Part shown: positions 31,637-40,270 of the stretch, piece by piece
Numbering within the stretch: position 1 is the stretch's first letter
Layout: each line of letters starts with the position of its first letter
Assembly (NCBI RefSeq): GCF_000378945.1
Contig: NZ_KB900539.1
Location: forward strand, 1,776,527-1,840,526
Origin: Methyloversatilis universalis EHg5
GTDB taxonomy: Bacteria; Pseudomonadota; Gammaproteobacteria; Burkholderiales; Rhodocyclaceae
Length of the DNA stretch: 64,000 nucleotides
Reading direction: 5' to 3'
Position numbers and translations under genes: made by a program
The notes under the pieces: model-generated
Database searches by the model: none
Told to the model about the DNA's origin: nothing
The model's input: only the letters and a program-made list of their open reading frames with translations

Positions 31637-32341
31637 ATGATCACCCTGCGCAAATCTTCAGAACGCGGTTTCGACGACCACGGCTGGGGCCAGTCGCATT
31701 TCAGTTTCTCGTTCGCCGATTACTACGATCCGGCGCACATGGGCGTCGGCACGCTGCGCGCGCTGATGGAAGACACGATAGAGCCGGCCGGCGGTTTCGG
31801 CACGCACCCGCACCGCGACATGGAAATCGTCACCGTGGTGCTGGCCGGCGAACTGACCCATCGCGATTCGATGGGCAATACCGGCGTACTGCGCGCCGGC
31901 GACGTGCAGCGCATGAGCGCCGGTACCGGCGTGCTGCACAGCGAATACAACCACGCGGCCAGCACGCCGGTACGCATGCTGCAGATCTGGCTGCTGCCGC
32001 GTTCGCGCGGCATCGCGCCGGGCTATGCGCAGACCCACTTCGCCGATGCTGACAGACGCGGTCGCCTGCTGCCGCTGGTGGGCGAGGCGGCCGGTGCGCT
32101 GTCCATCCATTCCGACGTGGCGCTGTACGCGACCCGGCTGGAGGCGGGTGATGCACCGCTCATCCACCGTCTGGCCGCGGGGCGCCGCGCCTACCTGCAT
32201 CTGATCGACGGCGAACTTGAGGTCAATGGCGTGCGGCTGCAGGGCGGCGACGCGCTCACCGTCGAGTCGGAAGATGAAGTCGTGCTGGAAGGCGGGCGCG
32301 CCGCACATGCGCTGCTGTTCGACCTGGGCGCGCATCCGTAG
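31637..32341 (+). CDS. Pirin-family protein
   Basis: A 234-residue bicupin of the pirin/YhhW type. The metal-binding first cupin shows GTHPHRDMEIVTVVLAGELTHRD and GTGVLHSEYN (three His and one Glu). Some YhhW-type pirins are quercetin 2,3-dioxygenases; others act in regulation. The start is ATG 31637 with AGAGGAG just upstream. It is divergent from the LysR gene and followed by a quinone-reductase-like gene. Confidence 0.9.
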   Translation: MITLRKSSERGFDDHGWGQSHFSFSFADYYDPAHMGVGTLRALMEDTIEPAGGFGTHPHRDMEIVTVVLAGELTHRDSMGNTGVLRAGDVQRMSAGTGVLHSEYNHAASTPVRMLQIWLLPRSRGIAPGYAQTHFADADRRGRLLPLVGEAAGALSIHSDVALYATRLEAGDAPLIHRLAAGRRAYLHLIDGELEVNGVRLQGGDALTVESEDEVVLEGGRAAHALLFDLGAHP

Positions 32342-32439
32342 CGCACCCGCAGTTTTCGTTGCTGTCTGCCCCGATCGTGTCATGGTCTGCGCGCGATGGG
32401 CTCGTCACTCGTAGCAGGCCACTCTTTGAGGAAAACATC

Positions 32440-33009
32440 ATGACCCAAATTGCCATCGTCTATCACAGCGGCTACGGCCACACCCGTCGCATGGCGCAAT
32501 CGGTCGCCGAGGGCGCCGCGAAGCACGCACAGGTGCACAGCATCGAGATCGACGCCGAAGGCAATGTGCCGGAGGCTGCCTGGCAGACGTTGCTGGACAG
32601 CGATGCCATCGTGTTCGGCAGCCCGACCTATATGGGCAGCGTGTCCTGGCAGTTCAAGAAGTTCGCCGACGCCACTTCCAAGCCGTGGTTCACCCAGCAG
32701 TGGAAGGACAAGCTGGCCGCCGGCTTCACCAATTCGGCTTCGATGAACGGCGACAAGCACTCGACGCTGCACTACCTGATGACGCTGGCGATGCAGCACA
32801 GCATGCTGTGGGCCGGTACCGGCCTGATGCCGAGCAACAGCAAGGCGGCGACGCGCCAGGACGTGAACTACGTGGCGTCCTTCGCCGGCGCGATGGCGGC
32901 CACGCCGTCCGACGCGTCAGTCGATGAAATGGTGGACGGTGATCTGAAGACCGCCGCGCTGTTCGGCGAGCGGGTGGCGCAGCAGGCGGCACGACTGGCC
33001 GCGCGCTGA
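32440..33009 (+). CDS. WrbA-like flavodoxin-fold NAD(P)H:quinone oxidoreductase
   Basis: A 189-residue flavodoxin-fold protein. The FMN phosphate loop is YHSGYGHTRRMA near the N-terminus, and FGSPTYMGSVSWQFKKFAD is the WrbA-like flavin-binding segment. It is expected to reduce quinones by two electrons and limit redox cycling. The start is ATG 32440 with TTGAGGAAAA upstream. LysR-pirin-quinone reductase is a recurrent stress module. Confidence 0.87.
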   Translation: MTQIAIVYHSGYGHTRRMAQSVAEGAAKHAQVHSIEIDAEGNVPEAAWQTLLDSDAIVFGSPTYMGSVSWQFKKFADATSKPWFTQQWKDKLAAGFTNSASMNGDKHSTLHYLMTLAMQHSMLWAGTGLMPSNSKAATRQDVNYVASFAGAMAATPSDASVDEMVDGDLKTAALFGERVAQQAARLAAR

Positions 33010-33036
33010 GCGCGCGTACGGACGCTTCTCCGGGCT

Positions 33037-33414
33037 TCAGTACAGTTCGGGGAAGCGCTCCAGCCAGGTCCAGGCAATCGCCAGAACCACCACCACCAGT
33101 CCTGTCCAGGTGCCGGTGACGAAGCAGCAGGCGGCCGGAATCACCATTCCGGCCACTTCGTCAAACAGCGTGCCGAAGGCGAACCACAGCGCGGTCAGCG
33201 CCAGCCATTTCAGGATGAAACCGGGCAGGTGACGGCGCATGGCGCGGTTGTAGCGGTAGCTCTGCGCGCGCTCCATCCACGAGCCGCGGGTGCAGTCGCG
33301 GAAATACAGGAAGGGCCAGATGTAGCGCCACCACAGGCGCAGCATGGATTCAGGCTGCGCCGCCGGTCCGCTGCCGCGCTGTCCGTCTTCCCGATCGATG
33401 TTCTGCATGCCCAT
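33037..33414 (-). CDS. Hypothetical inner-membrane protein
   Basis: A 125-residue protein with a polar N-terminus, an aromatic-rich segment (LRLWWRYIWPFLYF) and two hydrophobic helices near residues 66-84 and 88-115. I do not recognise the family. A second in-frame ATG lies two codons downstream (33408). It converges with the flavodoxin gene. Confidence 0.65.
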   Translation of the reverse strand: MGMQNIDREDGQRGSGPAAQPESMLRLWWRYIWPFLYFRDCTRGSWMERAQSYRYNRAMRRHLPGFILKWLALTALWFAFGTLFDEVAGMVIPAACCFVTGTWTGLVVVVLAIAWTWLERFPELY

Positions 33415-33542
33415 GACGCATCCTTCCCGACACCACCCATCCGGCTCATGAACCCCGGCTGCGGACCCGCAGTGCGGGCCGCGACAGCCATGGTCTGATT
33501 ACGGCCGGATGGAATTCCGGGTTGAGGCGATGCGCCGGGCAG

Positions 33543-33562
33543 AACCGGCGAGGTCGCCGGTT
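33543..33562 (-). terminator. Hairpin overlapping the stop of the parvulin gene
   Basis: AACCGGCGA (33543-33551) and TCGCCGGTT (33554-33562) form a perfect 9-bp stem with a two-base loop, overlapping the stop codon of the parvulin gene. There is only a short T stretch after it on the minus strand. Termination is plausible but not certain. Confidence 0.45.
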
Positions 33563-34391
33563 ACTTGATTGCGGCCTTCTGGCGCAGGTCGTTCACATGC
33601 GTCGCGATGGTCTGCTGTTCCAGGCGCTGGGCGATCTGCGGCTTGGCTTCGTCGTACGACGGCATCTTCAGGTCACGCACGTCTTCCAGCTTGATCACGT
33701 GGTAGCCGAAATCGCTGCGGATCGGCTGCGGCGTGAACTTGCCCTTTTCCAGCTTCACCAGCGCGTCGGAGAACGGCTTCACGTACTGCGCCGGCGCGCT
33801 CCAGCCGAGATCGCCGCCGCGGTCCTTGGAACCCGGATCTTCCGAATCCTTGGCCAGGTCCTCGAACTTCTCGCCGGCCTGCAGCTTGCCGATGATTTCC
33901 TTCGCCTTATCTTCGGTCTTCACCAGGATGTGGCGCGCCTTGTATTCCTTGTTGCCCAGGCCGACCTTGATCTTCTCGTACTCGGCCTTGATCGCTTCTT
34001 CGCTGACCGAGTGGGTGCGCATGTAGTCCTGCAGATAGGCCTGGATCAGCACCGCCTGCTTGGCCAGTTCGGCCTGGTTCATCACCGAAGCGTTCTTGTC
34101 CAGACCCTTGGCGGTCGCCGCCTGGGTCAGTACTTCGCGGCGGATCAGCTCCTCACGCACTGCGGTACGCAGCTGGTCGCCGTCCTGCTGGCCCTGGGCC
34201 AGCTGGTTCTTGATCATGACGTCGGCGCGGCCCTGCGGAATGCCCTTGCCATTGACCGTCACCAGCACTCCGCCTTCGGCCGGAGCGGCGGCCGGCGTGG
34301 CCGGCTTGTCCTTGGCCTTCTGCTGCGCCATCGCCGGCGCGGCAAAGGCGGTGAGGGTGGCAAGGGTCAGGGCGGAAAGCATGTGTTTCAT
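33561..34391 (-). CDS. Periplasmic parvulin-type peptidyl-prolyl cis-trans isomerase
   Basis: A 276-residue exported PPIase. It has a Sec signal peptide (cleavage near AMA/QQ, about residue 22), an N-terminal SurA-like helical region, and a parvulin domain (about 145-245). The domain starts KARHILVKTEDKAKEII and contains the usual FEDLAKDSEDPGSKDRGGDLGW block. It probably assists folding of outer-membrane proteins. It ends the ispZ-yciI-bolA run, a common betaproteobacterial order. Confidence 0.92.
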   Translation of the reverse strand: MKHMLSALTLATLTAFAAPAMAQQKAKDKPATPAAAPAEGGVLVTVNGKGIPQGRADVMIKNQLAQGQQDGDQLRTAVREELIRREVLTQAATAKGLDKNASVMNQAELAKQAVLIQAYLQDYMRTHSVSEEAIKAEYEKIKVGLGNKEYKARHILVKTEDKAKEIIGKLQAGEKFEDLAKDSEDPGSKDRGGDLGWSAPAQYVKPFSDALVKLEKGKFTPQPIRSDFGYHVIKLEDVRDLKMPSYDEAKPQIAQRLEQQTIATHVNDLRQKAAIK

Positions 34392-34444
34392 CTATGTACC
34401 TTTCGGGTGAAGTCCGGTCTTGCTGCTGAAGTATGCCCGTCCGT

Positions 34445-34729
34445 TCAGGCGGCCGGCGCGTCGTCCGGCGCGCGCGCGACGATGGACAGGGCGTGAATGT
34501 CATGCTGCATCAGGTCGCCCAGTGCAGCATAGATGATGCGGTGGCGCTCCATCGTGCGTCGTCCGGAGAACTGCTCGGACACGATGGTGAGCCGATAGTG
34601 CCGTCCGCCCGAACGCGCGCCGGCGTGGCCGGCGTGCAGATGCGAATCGTCGATCAGGTCGATCGCGGACGGCGACAGCGAGGCAAGGCGTTCGCGGATC
34701 GCGGCTTCGATCCGGGCAGCATCGCTCAC
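34445..34729 (-). CDS. bolA: BolA-family protein
   Basis: A 94-residue BolA/IbaG-like protein. It shows the family core: [26 protein letters not shown], then the invariant RHRIIYAAL. BolA proteins pair with monothiol glutaredoxins in Fe-S handling. The start is GTG 34729, whose GTGA overlaps the yciI stop; longer in-frame starts would lie inside yciI. Confidence 0.9.
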   Translation of the reverse strand: MSDAARIEAAIRERLASLSPSAIDLIDDSHLHAGHAGARSGGRHYRLTIVSEQFSGRRTMERHRIIYAALGDLMQHDIHALSIVARAPDDAPAA

Positions 34730-35028
34730 GCCGGAAATACCTTGCGGAAGGGCTTGACCGTCATCCGGGCGAACACGCCCTCGGTCGTGTACGGATCTTC
34801 GTCCGCCCACTTGCGTGCAGCTTCCAGCGATTCGAATGCGGCCACGATGAGGCTGCCGGTGAAACCGGCCGCGCCCGGATCGTTCGCATCGACCGCCGGC
34901 AGCGGGCCTGCGATCAGCAGACGGCCTTCGTCCTGCAGTGCCTGCAGGCGCGCCAGATGGCCAGGGCGGGCCGCCATGCGCTTTTCAAGACTGTTCGGAA
35001 TGTCTTCGCCCATCAACGCGTAATACAT
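34726..35028 (-). CDS. yciI: YciI-family protein
   Basis: A 100-residue ferredoxin-like fold protein. The start [17 protein letters not shown], the [22 protein letters not shown] block and the DPYTTEGVF segment are typical of YciI. The function of the family is poorly defined; an active-site His/Asp pair has been proposed. It is translationally coupled to bolA. Confidence 0.9.
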   Translation of the reverse strand: MYYALMGEDIPNSLEKRMAARPGHLARLQALQDEGRLLIAGPLPAVDANDPGAAGFTGSLIVAAFESLEAARKWADEDPYTTEGVFARMTVKPFRKVFPA

Positions 35029-35044
35029 GCAAACCTCGATTGGA

Positions 35045-35653
35045 TCAGGAGTTCTTTTCTTCGATGTGACGCGACAGCATCGCGCCCTGGCCAAGCACGA
35101 ACAGGAACATGAGACCCATGCCGCCGTAAAGCTTGAAGCTCACCCAGGTGTCCTCGCTGTAACTGTAGGCCACGTAGAGATTCAGGATGCCCATGAATGC
35201 GAAGAAGGCGATCCATGATGCGTTCAGCCGCGACCACACGGGCTCCGGCAGCTGCACCTGTTCCTGCATCAGCGCGCGGATCAGGTTGCGTTTCATGAAC
35301 AGCGCGGAGCCGGCCAGCGTCAGCGCGAACAGCCAGTACAGCACCGTCGGCTTCCACTTGATGAAGGTGGCGTCGTGGAAGAACAGTGTGGCGCCGCCGA
35401 ACACGACAATGATGGCCAGGCTGATCCACAGCATGGTGTCCACCTTGCGGCCGCGGGCGATCAGCCACAGCACCTGACCGAGCGTGGCGACGATGGCCAC
35501 CGCAGTCGCGATCAGTATCGGTGCCTGGCTGGCGACGATGCCGTCGCCGAGCAGCCGGGTGGCCAGTGCGTAGGACGCATCCGGCGATCCGCCGGCGAAT
35601 TTGTAGGCTGCGAAAAAAAGCAGGACCGGCAGCAGGTCGAACAGGAATTTCAT
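35045..35653 (-). CDS. yciB: Inner-membrane-spanning protein YciB (septation protein A)
   Basis: A 202-residue protein with five to six transmembrane helices starting [22 protein letters not shown], the conserved YciB/IspA N-terminus. It is linked to envelope integrity and septation in E. coli and Shigella. It leads the yciB-yciI-bolA-parvulin run; the next gene follows after 16 bases. Confidence 0.94.
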   Translation of the reverse strand: MKFLFDLLPVLLFFAAYKFAGGSPDASYALATRLLGDGIVASQAPILIATAVAIVATLGQVLWLIARGRKVDTMLWISLAIIVVFGGATLFFHDATFIKWKPTVLYWLFALTLAGSALFMKRNLIRALMQEQVQLPEPVWSRLNASWIAFFAFMGILNLYVAYSYSEDTWVSFKLYGGMGLMFLFVLGQGAMLSRHIEEKNS

Positions 35654-35795
35654 GGTGGCCGATTATGCCCGCTCATCCGGAAAGTTGTGCGTTTGCGGTC
35701 CGCTGCGCTGCAGCGAAATCGGGCATGGAACTGGCTAGCCGCAGAAAATATCTCCGGAGAGCGCGAGAATTCATGAAGAAAGTCCGCAAACCCGC

Positions 35796-35824
35796 TTGTG
35801 AAGCGCACGCGGCCTCACTATTAT
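35796..35824 (+). promoter_or_regulatory. Sigma-70 promoter of the HU gene
   Basis: TTGTGA (35796-35801) and TATTAT (35819-35824) are separated by 17 bases, 55 bases before the start codon. This agrees well with consensus at the right place for an abundant protein. Confidence 0.7.
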
Positions 35825-35879
35825 CCGCTCAGGTTTTCCCGCGCGCCCTTGCGTACAACCCAGTCAGTAGGAGACGTAC

Positions 35880-36158
35880 ATGAACAAAGCAGAACTGATC
35901 GAAGCCCTCGCCAAGAAAGCTGATGTTTCCAAGGCCGCCGCTGGCCGACTGCTCGACGGCTTTCTGGAATCCGTCACCACCGAACTGAAGAAGGGCGGCA
36001 AGGTCACGCTCGTGGGCTTCGGCACTTTCGCAACCGGCAAGCGCGCCGCCCGCACCGGCCGCAACCCGCGCACCGGCGCCACCATCAAGATCCCGGCAGC
36101 CAAGACTGCCAAGTTCACCGCAGGCGCTGCGCTGAAGAAGGCGATCAACAAGAAGTAA
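35880..36158 (+). CDS. hupB: DNA-binding protein HU
   Basis: A 92-residue nucleoid protein. It has the [21 protein letters not shown] helix, the [25 protein letters not shown] beta-arm with the DNA-intercalating Pro, and a Lys-rich C-terminus. It is HU rather than IHF, judging by the arm sequence. A strong promoter precedes it and an intrinsic terminator follows. Confidence 0.95.
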   Translation: MNKAELIEALAKKADVSKAAAGRLLDGFLESVTTELKKGGKVTLVGFGTFATGKRAARTGRNPRTGATIKIPAAKTAKFTAGAALKKAINKK

Positions 36159-36247
36159 TTCAGGATTCATGTCGTCGGCGACCTGCTTCGAGGCTGCCGA
36201 CGATCGAGCGCGATGCCCGGAAGGATCCATGCGTCGTGACTCAGCCC

Positions 36248-36284
36248 GAAGGGCGTACCGGTTCCGGTGCGCCCTTCTGTTTTT
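36248..36284 (+). terminator. Intrinsic terminator after the HU gene
   Basis: GAAGGGCG (36248-36255) pairs with CGCCCTTC (36270-36277), extended inward by ACCGG/CCGGT, and followed by TGTTTTT. The stem is long and GC-rich, a strong terminator about 90 bases after the stop codon. Confidence 0.9.
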
Positions 36285-36325
36285 CTGGCCGGCCACCGGC
36301 TTCCCTGTGTGCCTCAGCCCCCTCA

Positions 36326-36778
36326 TCAGGCAGGACCGTTTTCGGATCGGTCGGCATCCAGACTGAGGGCGGCCGAATTGATGCAGTAGCGCAGACCGTC
36401 GGGCTGCGGGCCGTCGGTGAATACATGGCCGAGATGGGCGGCGCAGCGCAGGCAGTGCACCTCGGTGCGTCGCGTCAGCAGACGTCTTTCCTCGCGGGTA
36501 CCCAGCGGCGCGTCCGGCAGCGGCGTGCGGAAACTCGGCCAGCCGGTACCCGAGTCGAACTTGCTTTCCGAACGGAACAGCGCGGCGCCGCAGCACACGC
36601 AGCAGTAGGTGCCCGGCGTGCTGCAGTTCAGATAGCCGCCGCTGTAAGGGCGTTCGGTGCCCTGACGGCGGGTGATGCGGTACTGCTCAACGGTCAGTCG
36701 CGCGCGCCACTCTGCCTGGCTGCGGAGTGCGGCGTGTGCCCCTGACCGATCTGTCTCGTCTCTGTCCGGACGGTCCAT
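36326..36778 (-). CDS. msrB: Peptide-methionine (R)-S-oxide reductase
   Basis: A 150-residue repair enzyme for oxidised methionine. Zinc-binding CxxC pairs are in CCVCC and CLRC; the GTGWPSF block and the catalytic Cys in RYCINSAAL are present. The N-terminal 25 residues are polar and variable. There is no signal peptide, so it is cytoplasmic. It is divergent from yaaA, another oxidative stress gene. Confidence 0.95.
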   Translation of the reverse strand: MDRPDRDETDRSGAHAALRSQAEWRARLTVEQYRITRRQGTERPYSGGYLNCSTPGTYCCVCCGAALFRSESKFDSGTGWPSFRTPLPDAPLGTREERRLLTRRTEVHCLRCAAHLGHVFTDGPQPDGLRYCINSAALSLDADRSENGPA

Positions 36779-36894
36779 CGAACGGCTCCTCCTGCCGGCT
36801 GTTCCGGCGGAGGCGGATGATACGCGCGACGGCGCTGCACGGTGCGCCGTGCTCCGTTACCATCGACATCCTGTGTTCCACCGCTCCGCCGTCC

Positions 36895-37668
36895 ATGATC
36901 ATTGTCCTGTCTCCGGCCAAGTCGCTGGATTACGAATCTCCGCTGCCTACCGACCGTGCCACCCGCCCAGATTTCCTGCCGCATTCCGCCGAACTGATCA
37001 CTGTCCTCAAGGACAGAAGTCCGGCCGACATTGCCAGCCTGATGTCGATTTCCGATCCGCTGGCCGCGCTCAACGTCGCGCGCTACGCCGAATGGACGCC
37101 GGACTATGACGCGCCGCGTGGCCGGCCGGCGGTGTTCGCGTTCAATGGCGACGTCTATGAGGGGCTGAATGCCGCCACGCTGGACCCGGCCGCGCTCGAC
37201 TGGCTGCAGTCGCATGTGCGCATCCTCTCCGGCCTGTACGGCCTGTTGCGTCCGCTCGACCTCATGCTGCCCTACCGGCTGGAAATGGGCACCCGGCTCG
37301 CCAATCCGCGCGGCAAGGATCTGTACGCCTTCTGGGACGATCTGCCGGCGCAGACGCTGAACGCGCTGTTCGAGAACGAAGCGCGGCCGGTGCTGGTCAA
37401 CCTCGCCAGCGACGAATACTTCAAGTCGGTGCGCCGCAAGGTGCTCAAGGCCGAAGTGATACAACCGGTGTTCCAGGACTGGAAGGGCAGCGGTTACAAG
37501 GTGATCAGCTTCTTCGCCAAGCGCGCACGCGGGCTGATGGCGCGCTACGCTGCCGAACACCGTATCGACCGGCCCGAGGCGCTGCGCGATTTCGCGGTCG
37601 ATGGCTACGCGCTGGCTCCGGAAGTGTCGACCGCGACCGAATGGATATTCAGAAGACGTCTCGACTGA
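36895..37668 (+). CDS. yaaA: Peroxide stress protein YaaA
   Basis: A 257-residue DUF328/UPF0246 protein that lowers free iron and DNA damage during peroxide stress in E. coli. It starts MIIVLSPAKSLDYESPLP and has the conserved YRLEMGTRLANPRGKDLYAFW and VNLASDEYFKSV segments. I chose ATG 36895 because conservation begins there; the upstream frame is antisense to msrB. Confidence 0.95.
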   Translation: MIIVLSPAKSLDYESPLPTDRATRPDFLPHSAELITVLKDRSPADIASLMSISDPLAALNVARYAEWTPDYDAPRGRPAVFAFNGDVYEGLNAATLDPAALDWLQSHVRILSGLYGLLRPLDLMLPYRLEMGTRLANPRGKDLYAFWDDLPAQTLNALFENEARPVLVNLASDEYFKSVRRKVLKAEVIQPVFQDWKGSGYKVISFFAKRARGLMARYAAEHRIDRPEALRDFAVDGYALAPEVSTATEWIFRRRLD

Positions 37669-37702
37669 GACACATAACGACATCACCGAGGAGAAGCCAC
37701 CG

Positions 37703-38290
37703 ATGAAACCCTTCCGCATGTCCCGTGCGCTGCCCGCGCTGCTCGTAACGCTGGCGGTCTGTGTGCCGGCGCTGGCGCAGGACAACCAGTCCGACAAGCT
37801 GTTCCACGATTGTCGCGCCGCCTGGGCGGACAACAATATCGGTGCCGCCGACGAGCTCTGCTACAAGGCGCTGACCGCGCCCGATTTCAAGGACGTGCCG
37901 GCCGAGGCGCGTTCGCTGCGCATCTACAACTACGCGCAGCTCAAGCGCATGATAGGCAACTGGGAAGCGGCGGAAGAACTGCTGCTCGAATCGCTGGCAC
38001 TCGAAGAGGCACGCACCGGTGCGACGCCGGATCTGCCGCTGGCCCGCCGGCTGGCCGAACTGTCGATCACCTACGCCGCGCAGGGCAAATGGCCTCAGGG
38101 CATAGACGTGATCCAGCGCATGATGCCGGTGGCCGGGCAGTTCAAGGGTGGCGAGCGTGCCGCGGTGGCCGAAATCTTCCGCAACTACGTGCCCCAGGTC
38201 GCCGCGGCTGGCCGCACCGAACTGGCTCGCCAGCTGAACGATTACTCGGATTCGGCACCGGCGCCGGAACCGGGTTTCATCAAGCGCTGA
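37703..38290 (+). CDS. Exported TPR-like hypothetical protein
   Basis: A 195-residue protein with a Sec signal peptide (cleavage near ALA/QD, about residue 25). It is followed by helical pairs resembling tetratricopeptide repeats (for example NYAQLKRMIGNWEAAEELLLESLALEE and LSITYAAQGKWPQGIDVIQ). A GAGGAG lies 9 bases before the ATG. It is probably a periplasmic scaffold; the function is unknown. Confidence 0.75.
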   Translation: MKPFRMSRALPALLVTLAVCVPALAQDNQSDKLFHDCRAAWADNNIGAADELCYKALTAPDFKDVPAEARSLRIYNYAQLKRMIGNWEAAEELLLESLALEEARTGATPDLPLARRLAELSITYAAQGKWPQGIDVIQRMMPVAGQFKGGERAAVAEIFRNYVPQVAAAGRTELARQLNDYSDSAPAPEPGFIKR

Positions 38291-38353
38291 GTTCATCCCG
38301 CTGCACGCAGCGCACTCATTGAGCACCGTTGAGCGACCCGACAGGAGACGCCC

Positions 38354-39211
38354 GTGACCGATCCCGACAATCCCTTGCGACGTGACTTCCTGCGAGGTGC
38401 CGGGGCAGCCGGCTTCGCGCTGGCGGTGCAGCCGGTGCTGGCACAGCAGGTGATCAGCACACCGGATGCCGGATTGCTCACCGGGGTGTCGACGATTGCG
38501 GCGATGGACGGACAGACCCTGCCGCTGTTCCACGCGCGACCGGATCGCAGCGGGCGACCGCCGGTGGTGCTGGTGGTGTCGGAAATATTCGGCGTGCACG
38601 AACACGTGCGCGACATCTGCCGCCGCTTCGCACACGCGGGCTATCTGGCGGTGGCGCCCGAGCTGTTCTTCCGTCAGGGCGATCCGTCGGCAATGAGCGA
38701 CGTGCAGCAGATACTCGAACGGGTGATCGCAAAGGTACCGGACGCGCAGGTGATGGCCGATCTAGACCGCTGCGCAGACTGGGCGCAGAGCGAGGGCGGC
38801 GACGTGGCACGGCTGCACGTGACCGGCTACTGCTGGGGCGGGCGCATCACCTGGCTGTACGCGGCCCACCGTCCGTCACTGCGTTCGGGCGTGGCGTGGT
38901 ATGGGCGGCTGCGTGGCAACGCGAGCGCGCTGACGCCCACGCATCCGCTCGATCTGCCGGAAAGGCTGCAGGCGCCGGTGCTGGGCCTGTACGGCGGTCA
39001 GGACGCGGGCATACCGAATGCCGATGTCGAGGCGATGAACACCGCGCTGGCCGCGGCTGCGTCGCCGGTCGCTCGTGCATCGCACATCGTGCTCTATCCG
39101 GATGCGCCGCATGCCTTCCATGCCGACTACCGTCCGAGCTATCGCGCCGCGGACGCGGCCGATGCATGGCGACGCTGTCTGGCGTGGATGAAGGTCAACG
39201 GCGGCGCCTGA
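38354..39211 (+). CDS. Tat-exported dienelactone hydrolase-family protein
   Basis: A 285-residue alpha/beta hydrolase. The N-terminus carries a Tat signal (RRDFLRGAGAAGFALA). The DLH core has SEIFGVHEHVRDICRR and a nucleophile elbow GYCWGG, with Cys as nucleophile as in dienelactone hydrolase. The late histidine is in YPDAPHAFHADY. GTG 38354 is the start, with AGGAG 7 bases before it. The substrate is unknown. Confidence 0.88.
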   Translation: MTDPDNPLRRDFLRGAGAAGFALAVQPVLAQQVISTPDAGLLTGVSTIAAMDGQTLPLFHARPDRSGRPPVVLVVSEIFGVHEHVRDICRRFAHAGYLAVAPELFFRQGDPSAMSDVQQILERVIAKVPDAQVMADLDRCADWAQSEGGDVARLHVTGYCWGGRITWLYAAHRPSLRSGVAWYGRLRGNASALTPTHPLDLPERLQAPVLGLYGGQDAGIPNADVEAMNTALAAAASPVARASHIVLYPDAPHAFHADYRPSYRAADAADAWRRCLAWMKVNGGA

Positions 39212-39242
39212 GCAGCCTGCAGGCGCAGCACACGGCCGGAGG

Positions 39243-40235
39243 TCAGTGCGGGCCGTGCGCCAGTCCCAGCGACACCGTCGCCTTGGCGTGGGTCAGATCG
39301 CGCGCGGCACCGCTGCCGTACAGGCAGGCTGCGACCTGATTCAGTACCGGCTGCGGAATTGCGCGCTGACCGTCCAGCATTTCGCGTATGCAGCGTGCAG
39401 TGGCGTCTACATCGCTGGCCGGCGGCAGCGGGTTGGTCAGCGGCAGTGCGCCGTTTTCAGCTTCGAACAGCGTACGTGCCGTCATCCGTTCGAACAGGTC
39501 GATGCGCGGCCGCCGCAGCGGGTCGGCGAAACCGTCGTCATCGGGTGCTCGCATCAGCAGCGCCTGTTCGGGCGAACGCAGGAAGGTGTCCTGCAGCCGG
39601 CACAACAGCTGCGGGTCGGCCACGCAGATGACACGCAGGCTGTGCAGCGGCGCCGGATCGAGCAGCTTGGCCACCACGTGTGCGGTGTTGCGGTGACCCA
39701 TGCGGTCGCGCAGCCGGATCAGGCTGTCCAGTGCCGGGTTCAGCACCTCGGTCGGCAGCACCGCGCAGCGGCCGGCGTGCAGCGTGTCCAGCGCTTCGTG
39801 CAGCGTGGCGCAGGGCAGGTGACCCAGCCTTTCCAGTACGTCCAGACTGCCCGGCGGTGCGCCGCGGCCGCCCAGTCCGTGTATCAGTACCGGCACGTCC
39901 AGCCGCGCCAGCATGATGGCCAGCAGCGGCATCAGATTGGGCGCCTGACCGGCGTGTGCATAGCTCGGTATGACCACCATGCGCGGCAGGTGGGGCGGCA
40001 GTTCCAGCGTCGGCACCCGCTCGTTCAGCGCGCGCGCGAAACCGCACAGTTCGTCTGCGGTTTCGTGTTTCCAGCGCAGGCTGGTGAGCAGGGCGCCCAG
40101 TTCAAGCGCCGGGATGCGTCCGTCCAGCACGTCGGCGAACAGGCCATGCGCCTCATGTTCGGCCAGGTCGCGCGCATCGTCCGCACCACGCCCGAGTGCG
40201 GACAGCATTTCGGTCAGGCTCTGTGGGCTCAGCAT
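39243..40235 (-). CDS. YbiB/TrpD2-like protein, paralogue 1 (beside nasA)
   Basis: A 330-residue member of the anthranilate phosphoribosyltransferase superfamily, YbiB (TrpD2) branch. The helical N-terminal domain has HEAHGLFADVLDGRIPALELGALLTSLRWK. PSYAHAGQAPNLMPLLAIMLARLDVPVLIHG and GHRNTAHVVAKLLDP are the family blocks. YbiB proteins are reported to bind nucleic acids rather than make tryptophan. It lies 35 bases after the nasA stop in the same direction, so it is probably in the nitrate operon. A paralogue lies at 51597-52508. Confidence 0.87.
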   Translation of the reverse strand: MLSPQSLTEMLSALGRGADDARDLAEHEAHGLFADVLDGRIPALELGALLTSLRWKHETADELCGFARALNERVPTLELPPHLPRMVVIPSYAHAGQAPNLMPLLAIMLARLDVPVLIHGLGGRGAPPGSLDVLERLGHLPCATLHEALDTLHAGRCAVLPTEVLNPALDSLIRLRDRMGHRNTAHVVAKLLDPAPLHSLRVICVADPQLLCRLQDTFLRSPEQALLMRAPDDDGFADPLRRPRIDLFERMTARTLFEAENGALPLTNPLPPASDVDATARCIREMLDGQRAIPQPVLNQVAACLYGSGAARDLTHAKATVSLGLAHGPH

Positions 40236-40270
40236 CGGATCGGGCGCTCCATCCTTGTTGTTGTCGGGCG

